Shown here: piece by piece, positions 17,742 through 25,132 of the stretch
Layout: every line of letters starts with the position of its first letter
Position numbering within the stretch: position 1 is the first letter of the stretch
From: Odoribacter sp.
GTDB lineage: Bacteria > Bacteroidota > Bacteroidia > Bacteroidales > Marinifilaceae
Assembly (NCBI GenBank): GCA_020024465.1
Contig: JAHHTT010000014.1
Span: forward strand, 1-45,386
Direction: 5' to 3'
Length of the DNA: 45,386 nucleotides
Notes under the pieces: model-generated
Told to the model about the DNA's origin: nothing
Database searches by the model: none
The model's input: only the letters and a program-made list of their open reading frames with translations
Translations under genes and position numbers: made by a program

Positions 17742-18991
17742 CCACTTCGTTGATTATTATATTAGTCTGTCTTCTGTTGTCGGCCTTTTTCTCCGGGATG
17801 GAGATTGCTTTTCTGACTTCAAATAAGTTAAGAATTGAGATAGATAAGTCAAATAAAGGTATTTCACAAGCTTTAATTGATTTGTTTGTATCAAATTCTG
17901 GAATGTATATTACTACTATTTTGGTGGGCAATAATGTGGTAATGGTAATTTATGGTATTTTTATATCTAAATTATTATTACAAAATTTAGCTTTTCTAAA
18001 TTTATCGGTAGGTGCAGAACTGTTTGTGGAGACGGTTATTTCAACATTGATTATATTAGTATTTGCAGAATTTTTGCCGAAAACTGTTTTTCGTTTGCGA
18101 TCTAATCTTTTTCTTAAAATATTTGCAGTACCGGTATTTTTATTTTATCTGCTTTTTTTCCCATTATCTTATTTTTCAGTGTGGTTAGGCGGCATTTTGT
18201 TGCATTTATTTACAGGTAAGAAATTAGAGAATAAGGAGGAAAATCGTGCGTTTGGAAAGATTGACTTGAATAATTTGATTGAAGAAGGGGAAACTGGAAC
18301 CCAAGAAGAGGAAGAAGTGCATGAAATTAAATTATTTCGTAATGCATTGGATTTTTCTGAAGTGAAGTTGCGAGAGTGTATTGTGCCGCGTCCGGATGTA
18401 GTGGCATTGTCTATTGACAGCCCGATAGAAGAATTGTCTCAATTGTTTATCAAGACAGGTTTGTCGCGTATATTGATTTATAAGGAGAATATAGACGATA
18501 TTATTGGATATGTGCATATTTCCACATTGTTTCATAATCCTCCCACCATCAGTAAAGCATTGAGTAAGGTATTGATTGTACCTGAAACAATGGCTGCACA
18601 GCGTTTGTTAAATCTGTTTTTTAAAGATCAGAAGAGTATTGCTGTCGTGGTGGATGAATTTGGTGTGACAGCAGGAATCGTGACAACAGAAGATATTATG
18701 GAGGAGATTTTTGGAGAGATTGAAGATGAACATGACCATCTGAATTTGAAAGAAGAGATGCTTTCTTCGCATGAATATATTTTTTCCGGACGTTTGGAAG
18801 TGGACTATTTAAATGAAAAGTATCATTTGGAACTCGAAGAACGAGAGGAATATGAAACTTTGGCCGGCTTGATTCTTTACTTTAATCAAAGTATTCCACA
18901 AGAAGGAGAAATAATAGAAACTGGCGGTGTTATTTTTACAATATTAAAAGTGAAGAATGCACGTATTGAAGAAGTAAAGGTGACAGTATAA
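17738..18991 (+). CDS. CNNM/CorC-type membrane protein with CBS pair (hemolysin C/GldE-like)
   Basis: 417 residues. An N-terminal DUF21/CNNM membrane domain with about four helices spans residues 1-150 (LLSAFFSGMEIAFLTSN is the usual entry motif). A CBS-domain pair follows at about 200-315 (VPRPDVVALSID ... VVDEFGVTAGIVTTEDIMEEIFGEI), then a CorC_HlyC C-terminal domain (about 330-417). Family members are linked to Mg2+/Co2+ efflux; the gliding relative GldE also belongs here. In many Bacteroidales lptC and this gene are followed by a SurA/PpiD-type isomerase. Here a convergent gene follows instead, behind a long hairpin. Confidence 0.88.
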   Translation: MTTSLIIILVCLLLSAFFSGMEIAFLTSNKLRIEIDKSNKGISQALIDLFVSNSGMYITTILVGNNVVMVIYGIFISKLLLQNLAFLNLSVGAELFVETVISTLIILVFAEFLPKTVFRLRSNLFLKIFAVPVFLFYLLFFPLSYFSVWLGGILLHLFTGKKLENKEENRAFGKIDLNNLIEEGETGTQEEEEVHEIKLFRNALDFSEVKLRECIVPRPDVVALSIDSPIEELSQLFIKTGLSRILIYKENIDDIIGYVHISTLFHNPPTISKALSKVLIVPETMAAQRLLNLFFKDQKSIAVVVDEFGVTAGIVTTEDIMEEIFGEIEDEHDHLNLKEEMLSSHEYIFSGRLEVDYLNEKYHLELEEREEYETLAGLILYFNQSIPQEGEIIETGGVIFTILKVKNARIEEVKVTV

Positions 18992-19000
18992 TATTTTAGG

Positions 19001-19048
19001 ATCATAAGAATAGAATGTCTGGAATTCCAAACATTCTATTCTTATGAT
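19001..19048. terminator. Long inverted repeat, bidirectional terminator between convergent genes
   Basis: A perfect 18-base arm (19001-19018, starting ATCATAAGAA) is repeated in inverse at 19031-19048. The 12-base centre (CTGGAATTCCAA) is itself nearly palindromic. It fills the 62-base gap between the convergent corC-like and mannose-1-phosphate guanylyltransferase genes, so it can stop transcripts from both sides. Confidence 0.8.
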
Positions 19049-19053
19049 TGAGA

Positions 19054-20118
19054 TTATTGTTTTTTGCGAAATAATTTTTCAAAGCGTTTGATTTTTTCTT
19101 CATCTTTACGGTTGCATATCATAAGGTAGTTGTCTTTCTCTGCGATGATTAAATTATCAATTCCTTGTATTACAACGTTTTTTCGGGGTGGTGTATTGAC
19201 AATGCAGTTGTTTGATTCGTTTAAAATTACTTTACCTGAATTGGAAACATTGTTGTGTTCGTCTTTCTCACACAATGCATGAAATGCGTGCCATGTGCCG
19301 ACATCCGACCATCCAAAATTACCTTTCAATACATATACATGTTGCGATTTTTCCATAATGCCTACATCTATTGATATGTTGTGGCATTGTCCATAGACGC
19401 TTTGAATAAACAAGGGTTCGGCCGGAGTGTTCAGTTTACTGGCAGTTGTGAATAGGACATGGAGATCGTACATGTGAGTTTTGAATTCTTCTATAATATC
19501 TTTGACACACCAGATGAATATACCGGCATTCCATAAGAATTCATCTGAATCATAAAACATTTGGGCTATTTCAGCACTGGGCTTTTCGGTAAATGTTTTG
19601 ACTGCAGATATCTTTTGGGAATTGTCTTTGGATTTTACCTGTATATAGCCATATTCAGTTTCTGCGCGGGTAGGTGTGATTCCTATGGTCAATAAACCTC
19701 CGTGAATTGAAACAAAGTGCATACCTTCTTGTAAGTTCTGCAAGTATGCGTAGTCATTGCAGATAAAATGATCGGAAGGAATGATTACCATGATGGCATC
19801 CGGATTAATGTCTTTTATTTTGTATGCTGCATAGGCAATACAGGTGGCTGTATTTCGTACGTACGGTTCCTTGAGAATGTTTTCTACCGGTATTTCAGGA
19901 AGCTGTTTCTGTGTAATTTCTTCGTATTCTTTTCCGGTAACGATAAAAATATGATTGTCTGGAAATATTTGTGAAATGCGTTCATAGGTTTGCCGTATGA
20001 AACTTTTGCCAGAGTGTAAAATATCTAAAAATTGTTTTGGGCAACGGTGATTGCTGACTGGCCAAAAACGATTACCTATACCACCTGCCATGATAACGCA
20101 ATATGTATTATAGTTCAT
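19054..20118 (-). CDS. manC: Mannose-1-phosphate guanylyltransferase
   Basis: 354 residues. The nucleotidyltransferase signature V-I-M-A-G-G-I-G-N-R-F-W-P-x-S plus P-K-Q-F-L-D lies at the N terminus (about residues 8-30). VIIPSDHFI and TPTRAETEYGYIQ are in the middle and NFGWSDVGTW near residue 270. It makes GDP-mannose from GTP and mannose-1-phosphate for glycan and LPS synthesis. It has only the transferase domain and lacks the C-terminal phosphomannose isomerase cupin found in bifunctional enzymes. It is a monocistronic gene on the minus strand, convergent with the corC-like gene and divergent from the mla genes. A possible promoter lies 48 bases upstream. Confidence 0.93.
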   Translation of the reverse strand: MNYNTYCVIMAGGIGNRFWPVSNHRCPKQFLDILHSGKSFIRQTYERISQIFPDNHIFIVTGKEYEEITQKQLPEIPVENILKEPYVRNTATCIAYAAYKIKDINPDAIMVIIPSDHFICNDYAYLQNLQEGMHFVSIHGGLLTIGITPTRAETEYGYIQVKSKDNSQKISAVKTFTEKPSAEIAQMFYDSDEFLWNAGIFIWCVKDIIEEFKTHMYDLHVLFTTASKLNTPAEPLFIQSVYGQCHNISIDVGIMEKSQHVYVLKGNFGWSDVGTWHAFHALCEKDEHNNVSNSGKVILNESNNCIVNTPPRKNVVIQGIDNLIIAEKDNYLMICNRKDEEKIKRFEKLFRKKQ

Positions 20119-20165
20119 TCGAATAAATTTTTAGTTGTACTTTATAGTGGTTTAAAAAGCTATAC

Positions 20166-20173
20166 CAAATATA
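20166..20173 (-). promoter_or_regulatory. Possible -7 element of the manC promoter
   Basis: Read on the minus strand this is TATATTTG, a match to TAnnTTTG, placed about 48 bases before the start codon. No good TTTG is seen 19-21 bases further up, so the call is weak. Confidence 0.35.
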
Positions 20174-20326
20174 CAATTTTTTTTAGAAGGGAAACAGGAG
20201 TATATCCAAATTCTTTGATTTATGAATAAAAGTTTACGGTTGGATGAAAGTTTATAAACATGAAATAGTCCGAAATCCGTTTATAATTTATATTTTTACC
20301 TTGATTTTCTATAATAGGATGAGGAT

Positions 20327-21064
20327 ATGAAGTTTTTAACTAAATTAGGTTTATATATTATTTTTATCTGGCGTGCATTCGGACGTCCTGAAAAGAAAAG
20401 AGTCTATATACGGGAGTTGGTATTGGAGTTTGAAAAATTAGGTTTGAATTCGATTACTTTGGTGGTGATTATATCATTTTTTATTGGTGCCGTACTGACT
20501 TTACAGACTGCTTATAATATGCAGAGTCCATTGTTGCCACGATATCTAATTGGATATTTGACCCGCGAGACAATGTTGTTGGAGTTTTCATCAACGATTG
20601 TCAGCCTGATTTTGGCAGGAAAAATCGGTAGTAATATTGCTTCGGAAATTGGAAGTATGAGAATTACCGAACAGATTGAAGCATTGGAAATAATGGGGGT
20701 AAATTCGGTAGCGTATTTGGTTGGACCGAAAATTATAGCTTCTTTTGTGATTAATCCGATTCTTTATATTTTTAGTGTTTTCATTGGAATTTTGGGAGGC
20801 CTGATATCTGGATTGGTGAGTGGAGTTGTGAATTTTGAGGATTTTGTATATGGTTTGCATTTTACTTTTAATCCTTATTACGTAACCTATTCTATTGTAA
20901 AAAGTTTGTTTTTTGCTTTTATTTTTACCTCTATACCTGCTTTTTATGGTTATTATGTGCAAGGTGGAGCATTGGAAGTCGGTAAAGCAGGGACAAAGGC
21001 TGTGGTGGACAGCAGTATTGCTATACTGACAGCAAATCTTATACTAACACAAATTATGTTGTAA
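20327..21064 (+). CDS. mlaE: MlaE-family ABC transporter permease
   Basis: 245 residues with about five membrane helices and the MlaE permease fold. The central block LAGKIGSNIASEIGSMRITEQIEALEIMG contains the EIGSM-(R/K)-x-(T/S)-EQI(D/E)A motif typical of this family. With the ATPase encoded next it would form the inner-membrane core of a phospholipid transporter that maintains outer-membrane lipid asymmetry. The stop overlaps the next start (TAATG at 21062-21066). No MCE-domain (MlaD) gene is adjacent in the window. Confidence 0.92.
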   Translation: MKFLTKLGLYIIFIWRAFGRPEKKRVYIRELVLEFEKLGLNSITLVVIISFFIGAVLTLQTAYNMQSPLLPRYLIGYLTRETMLLEFSSTIVSLILAGKIGSNIASEIGSMRITEQIEALEIMGVNSVAYLVGPKIIASFVINPILYIFSVFIGILGGLISGLVSGVVNFEDFVYGLHFTFNPYYVTYSIVKSLFFAFIFTSIPAFYGYYVQGGALEVGKAGTKAVVDSSIAILTANLILTQIML

Positions 21065-21816
21065 TGATTAGAGTTGAATCACTTGATAAATCTTTTGAAA
21101 GTAAAAAGGTGTTATCTGATATAAACATTTCTTTTGAAGCAGGGAAAGTCAATTTGATCATCGGTAAAAGTGGTTCGGGAAAAACCGTTTTGCTGAAGTC
21201 TTTGATTGCTTTACATACAATAGACCACGGCCATATTTATTATGATGATCGTGATTTGTCAGCAATGAATGCCAGACAGTTAAAGGATTTCAGAAAGGAA
21301 ATTGGTGTGGTATTTCAGGGCGGAGCATTGTTTGATTCATTGACTGTATTGGAAAATGTAATGTTTCCGTTAAGCCTCTTTTCAGAATACTCGGAAAAGG
21401 AAAAAATTGAACGGGCGATTTTTTGTCTGAATCGTGTGGATTTGCATAATGCAGAACGGCTTTATCCGTCTGAAATCAGCGGTGGTATGAAAAAGCGGGT
21501 AGCCATAGCACGAGCTATTGTATTAAGTCCTAAATATCTTTTTTGCGATGAACCGAATTCTGGTTTGGATCCATTGACTTCTATTGTGATTGATAATCTG
21601 ATTAGCGAAATTACCCATGAGTATAAAATGACAACGGTGGTAAATACGCATGATATGAATTCTGTTTTTGAAATCGGAGAAAAAATTATTTTTATTCACG
21701 AAGGAAGTAAGGAGTGGGAGGGCAACAAAGATATGATCGCTCATACGGATAATAGATATTTGAATGATTTTATTTTTTCTTCTGAATTATATAAGAAAAT
21801 AAAAAATGCGTTATGA
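21064..21816 (+). CDS. mlaF: MlaF-family ABC transporter ATP-binding protein
   Basis: 250-residue ABC ATPase. Walker A is G-K-S-G-S-G-K-T (34-41), the Q-loop sits in VVFQGGALFDSLTV, the signature is S-G-G-M-K-K-R, Walker B is LFCDEPNSGLDP, and the H-switch is in NTHDMNS. The SGGM signature and the GALFDSLTV stretch are typical of Mla-type ATPases. It powers the MlaE permease encoded just upstream, which it overlaps by one base. Its stop overlaps the DUF4296 gene by four bases (ATGA), so all three are translationally linked. Confidence 0.93.
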   Translation: MIRVESLDKSFESKKVLSDINISFEAGKVNLIIGKSGSGKTVLLKSLIALHTIDHGHIYYDDRDLSAMNARQLKDFRKEIGVVFQGGALFDSLTVLENVMFPLSLFSEYSEKEKIERAIFCLNRVDLHNAERLYPSEISGGMKKRVAIARAIVLSPKYLFCDEPNSGLDPLTSIVIDNLISEITHEYKMTTVVNTHDMNSVFEIGEKIIFIHEGSKEWEGNKDMIAHTDNRYLNDFIFSSELYKKIKNAL

Positions 21817-22661
21817 TAAGAAGAATTGTTTTTAGTCTGCTGATGGGATTATTGGTGTGTCTTGTATTTTCTTGTAGAAAAAAAGAGATACCTTTAGATG
21901 CCGAAGAGTTTAAGTGGCTTTTGCTGGATATGCATAAGGTGGATGGGACATTGGCTGTATGGCGAGGTCGGTATGGATATGAAGAGGCAGCGAATTATGC
22001 TTATTATAATGAACTTTTAAAAAAATATGGAATTTCCAGAGAAGAGTTTGATTCGTGTCTTTATTTTTATTCTGCAAACACAAAGGAATTTTCGCAGATG
22101 TATGATTTTATTATTGATAGCTTGAATAGACAGTTAACTATTGCAGATAGAGTGGTGAAGGAGTTGAAGGCTAATGATTCAATTAATTACTTCCCGCAAA
22201 AGTTAGATGTTATGGTGCAGGATACTATTTTTTTGGATTCTGTAGTAACAATCATGATTGACAGTATTGTACCAGGATTATACAAATTCAGTACAACCCT
22301 TCAGTTTGATTCCATTTCGAGGAATCGTACTAGAATGATTGCTTCGTATTTTCTATCTGAGGATAAAAAGGATACTTTGCATGTGAGAAATATTGTTATA
22401 GCTCCTGATACTGTAAAGCGAGTTTATACTTGGTCACAATATGCCGATTCAGTCTATTCGCATTTAATGATTCGTTATATGGAGGAGGTGCCGGAAAAAG
22501 AGCGTCCCAAAATTTATAAAAATGGTAAAGTTATTGCAGGTAAGAAAGAAAAACCAATTAATTTAAAGGAATTTCATGGAATTTCATGGGACAATCAATT
22601 ATTTCGCCCTTATATTTCGCGAGAAACAGAGAAGCGTTTGAAACAGGGATTGCATAGATAA
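21813..22661 (+). CDS. DUF4296-domain lipoprotein
   Basis: 282 residues with a lipoprotein signal (LVCLVFSC, Cys21). The N-terminal DUF4296 region is at about 28-115: FKWLLLDMHKVDG, then YYNELLKKYGISREEFDSCLYFYSANTKEF. The rest has no fold I recognise. The domain is widespread in Bacteroidota and of unknown function. The four-base overlap with the Mla-type ATPase gene suggests a role near lipid transport or the envelope, but that is only context. The C-terminal half is polar with few hydrophobic runs. Confidence 0.8.
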   Translation: MIRRIVFSLLMGLLVCLVFSCRKKEIPLDAEEFKWLLLDMHKVDGTLAVWRGRYGYEEAANYAYYNELLKKYGISREEFDSCLYFYSANTKEFSQMYDFIIDSLNRQLTIADRVVKELKANDSINYFPQKLDVMVQDTIFLDSVVTIMIDSIVPGLYKFSTTLQFDSISRNRTRMIASYFLSEDKKDTLHVRNIVIAPDTVKRVYTWSQYADSVYSHLMIRYMEEVPEKERPKIYKNGKVIAGKKEKPINLKEFHGISWDNQLFRPYISRETEKRLKQGLHR

Positions 22662-22674
22662 AAAATAGGGAGAT

Positions 22675-23007
22675 ATGCGTAAAATTGCGGCAAATTTTAT
22701 TTATTGGCCAGGATATCCATTGGTGAAAAATGGTTATATTGCCTTTGGAGATGATGATCGTATAGAGATCGTGGATACGGGAGGAATAGTTCATGAAATA
22801 GCCGGATTGGAATTTTATGGCGGCTTGATAGTTCCTGATTTTGTTTGCAGGGAAAGCAGAAATTTTCGTGCAGAGGAGGGCATGTTACCTATATTAGATG
22901 CTGTTTTTTCTTTGTATTCGATCCATGATTTGAAGGCTGCTATTATAGAGGGTGCCAACCTTCGCACGTTGACGTGGAAAGTCGGCGCTCATATCAGATT
23001 GTTGTAA
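22675..23007 (+). CDS. Short protein resembling an amidohydrolase N-terminal domain, metal ligands lost
   Basis: 110 residues, 13 bases after the DUF4296 gene. The first 60 residues (MRKIAANFIYWPGYPLVKNG, then an E-I-V-D-T-G-G motif and GLEFYGGLIVPDFV) look like the small beta domain that opens Bacteroidota amidohydrolases of the chlorohydrolase type. In those, VPGFV leads into an N-x-H-x-H metal motif. Here the corresponding stretch is VPDFVCRESRNFR, with no His pair, and the whole TIM barrel is missing. The last 45 residues (LPILDAVFSLYSIHDLKAAIIEGANLRTL) could be a remnant of the barrel's C-terminal helices. It may be an internally deleted, non-enzymatic or dying gene. The family link is from memory of homologues. 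Confidence 0.6.
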   Translation: MRKIAANFIYWPGYPLVKNGYIAFGDDDRIEIVDTGGIVHEIAGLEFYGGLIVPDFVCRESRNFRAEEGMLPILDAVFSLYSIHDLKAAIIEGANLRTLTWKVGAHIRLL

Positions 23008-23011
23008 TGTT

Positions 23012-24565
23012 TTAAATTTCGATTAATTTTTCTTCTTTCATGAGATAGTGTTGGTTTTTATTTTTATTGCTCAGAAACTTTTGTTGATTTTTTAAGGAGT
23101 GAAAGCTTATACTTTGGTAGGGAGGGTCTATTAAGTTTACGGGATAGCCTTCCGGTAGCATAATTGTGATATTTACCTCTTCGAAATGCCATTGTGGAGA
23201 CTGAATATTGAAATAATTGTTTAAATGTAAAGTATCATTTTTCAAATTATATTGGTATTCTATGTTAGTTGCATGGTTTAATGCTTCTGTTTTTGTCAGA
23301 CCTCTTGATTCTTGTTTGATGATGATTTTGAGAATAGAGTTCTTCGCTTGTTTAAATCGAATGTTAGGAGTAAAATATGTTTTTGTTTTGGTAGAGAGAG
23401 AGTTTGAATCGGCGATTATCAAATAATTATCTAAATAGCCTATATAGGGTATAGAGGAAAAATGTTTTTGCGTAGACGGAAAATTATTGAATTTTATATT
23501 GAGCATTCTAATTGTGTCGTTATGATTTACTGGTATGACATTTTCATAATAGGAGTGATTTGAGAATCGGCAAAGTTGAAATCCTAATATAGTTAAAGAG
23601 ATAAAAAGTGTTAGTCCCCAAATAATTGTGCAATAAATGAATATTGGTCCACGACCTTTATGCCAATTGCATAAGTGAGTTGCTGATAAATAACTGAGTA
23701 ATCCAAAGGGGATACCTAATAGTAGAAAAATGAGTAGGTATATTATCCATATAGAAATAGGATATGTGATTTGTTTTGCAAAGGATAGATAATGTTCAGG
23801 AGAGTCAAGAGCTGTTGTAATAATTACCCAGACAATCGTTGACAGGGCAAAAATGCCAATAATTAATCCTCCGATAGACAATAGGAATAGAATTACTTTT
23901 CCTATTCTGCTGATGATGTCACCAATGAGATTGAATATGGTTGCAAAAGTTTGTTCTATTTGTAATAATAACTTATTTAGTTTGGATTTTTTTTTTACAT
24001 TATTGTAAGTATCACGTATATTTTTCTCTATGTTGGAAACATTGATTTTTTCTCCTTTCATTTCCATCTTTTGTTTGGGAGTTACGGCTTTGGGAATAAT
24101 TATCCACAATATAATGTAAAATAAGATGGTGATACCAAAAGCAAAGGTCAGTAGTATGAAAAGTAATCGTACGACAGAGCGTGGAATATCGATATATGTT
24201 GCTAATCCAGAAGCAACTCCTCCTAATGTTGCATGTTCTGGGTCTCGATAAAGTATGCGTTTGACGGTTGTTGTATATTGTGTGTTTCCGTTTGTATCTT
24301 CATCAATGATGTCATTCAGAGTGCCCATTATTTGAATAATTTGGGCTATTTCAGTTTGTGAAATGACTTCTTTATGAGATTGATTTAGAAATTCATGAAA
24401 TAATTCTGCAATGCGACTTTCTATATCTGCCATAATTTCTTTGCCATCTTCTTCTGATAGATAGTGTTTTTCTAAGGCCTCTATGTAGTTTTGTAGTTGT
24501 AAGTAGGCAGTCTCGTCAATACAAAAAGCTTGTCCGTTTAAATTGATGTTATACGTTTTATTCAT
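23012..24565 (-). CDS. PspC-domain membrane protein
   Basis: 517 residues. An N-terminal soluble segment (1-95) has the pattern seen in Bacteroidota PspC proteins: NINLNGQAFCIDETAYLQLQNYIEALE, then a DIESRIAELF helix. The PspC domain at about 103-165 reads YRDPEHATLGGVASGLATYIDIP and is followed by a first helix pair. Further membrane segments run from about 215 to 345 and a beta-rich C-terminal region ends the protein. PspC proteins sense or respond to envelope stress. It lies 12 bases downstream of the PadR-like regulator gene on the same strand, so the two form an operon. Its 3' end is only four bases from the convergent short amidohydrolase-like gene. Confidence 0.87.
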   Translation of the reverse strand: MNKTYNINLNGQAFCIDETAYLQLQNYIEALEKHYLSEEDGKEIMADIESRIAELFHEFLNQSHKEVISQTEIAQIIQIMGTLNDIIDEDTNGNTQYTTTVKRILYRDPEHATLGGVASGLATYIDIPRSVVRLLFILLTFAFGITILFYIILWIIIPKAVTPKQKMEMKGEKINVSNIEKNIRDTYNNVKKKSKLNKLLLQIEQTFATIFNLIGDIISRIGKVILFLLSIGGLIIGIFALSTIVWVIITTALDSPEHYLSFAKQITYPISIWIIYLLIFLLLGIPFGLLSYLSATHLCNWHKGRGPIFIYCTIIWGLTLFISLTILGFQLCRFSNHSYYENVIPVNHNDTIRMLNIKFNNFPSTQKHFSSIPYIGYLDNYLIIADSNSLSTKTKTYFTPNIRFKQAKNSILKIIIKQESRGLTKTEALNHATNIEYQYNLKNDTLHLNNYFNIQSPQWHFEEVNITIMLPEGYPVNLIDPPYQSISFHSLKNQQKFLSNKNKNQHYLMKEEKLIEI

Positions 24566-24577
24566 GTCAGGTAGTAT

Positions 24578-24919
24578 TTATTGGTTGTTGGATCGTTTTA
24601 AAGATTCTATAGAGGATGTCAGTTCGTGCCATGATTGTTCTAAGGCATATAACGTTTGACGTCCTTCAGTAGTGATTGTGTAATATTTTCGTGGAGGACC
24701 TTGAGTGGATTCTTCCCAACGGTAAGATAGTAGACCACCATTTTTCAAGCGGGTCATCAATGGATAGACCGTCCCTTCTACCACGAGTATTTTTGCTGTT
24801 TTTAGTTTGTGTATGATATCTTGAACGTATGAGTCTTCATTAGCAATAATAAGCAATATGCAGTATTCAAGAATTCCTTTACGCATTTGTGCTTGAGTGT
24901 TTTCTATATTCATGAGCAT
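24578..24919 (-). CDS. PadR-family transcriptional regulator
   Basis: About 113 residues with the PadR winged-helix fold: M-R-K-G-I-L-E-Y-C-I-L-L-I-I, then VEGTVYPLMTRLKNGGLLSYRW and GPPRKYYTITTEGR, all standard for the family. A longer frame back to 25015 exists but is unlikely. A promoter (24937-24967) lies within it, and homology begins only at MNIENTQAQMRKG. The true ATG is at 24919 or 24913. A perfect palindrome overlapping the promoter suggests autorepression. The PspC gene follows 12 bases on, matching the common padR-pspC pair. Confidence 0.9.
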   Translation of the reverse strand: MLMNIENTQAQMRKGILEYCILLIIANEDSYVQDIIHKLKTAKILVVEGTVYPLMTRLKNGGLLSYRWEESTQGPPRKYYTITTEGRQTLYALEQSWHELTSSIESLKRSNNQ

Positions 24920-24936
24920 AGGTTTTATTCTTTTGA

Positions 24937-24967
24937 CAAAACTATGTATTATAATTGAACTATGCAA
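24937..24967 (-). promoter_or_regulatory. Promoter of the padR-pspC operon
   Basis: Read on the minus strand, TTG (24967-24965), a 20-base spacer, and TAGTTTTG (24944-24937) match the Bacteroidota consensus. Transcription would begin about 10-20 bases before the ATG at 24919 or 24913, which rules out the longer reading frame. Confidence 0.65.
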
Positions 24968-24975
24968 TACATAGT
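24941..24975. promoter_or_regulatory. Palindromic operator, probably the PadR-type regulator's own site
   Basis: Perfect 10-base arms ACTATGTATT (24941-24950) and AATACATAGT (24966-24975) flank a 15-base centre. They contain the ATGTAT...ATACAT pattern typical of PadR-family sites. The arms cover the -7 and -33 elements of the padR promoter, an ideal place for repression. Confidence 0.7.
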
Positions 24976-25079
24976 ACTGTTTTTTTAATATTATTTTATA
25001 TAATTCATTGTACAAACGTTTTCGTTAAAATATTTGAGGGAATAGTTTTTTATCACTATTATAATTTGAGAGAAAGGGT

Positions 25080-25087
25080 TAACTTTG
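25080..25087 (+). promoter_or_regulatory. Probable -7 element of the gpmI promoter
   Basis: TAACTTTG matches TAnnTTTG and lies 45 bases before the gpmI start. No convincing TTTG is found 19-21 bases upstream. Confidence 0.4.
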
Positions 25088-25132
25088 TTGTTAGTTACTT
25101 ATGAGAATAATAACCAATAAATAGATATAGCT

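Noticed and set aside
24920..25015. N-terminal extension of the PadR-like protein
   Set aside because: The promoter and palindromic operator lie within it, and PadR homology starts after 24919.
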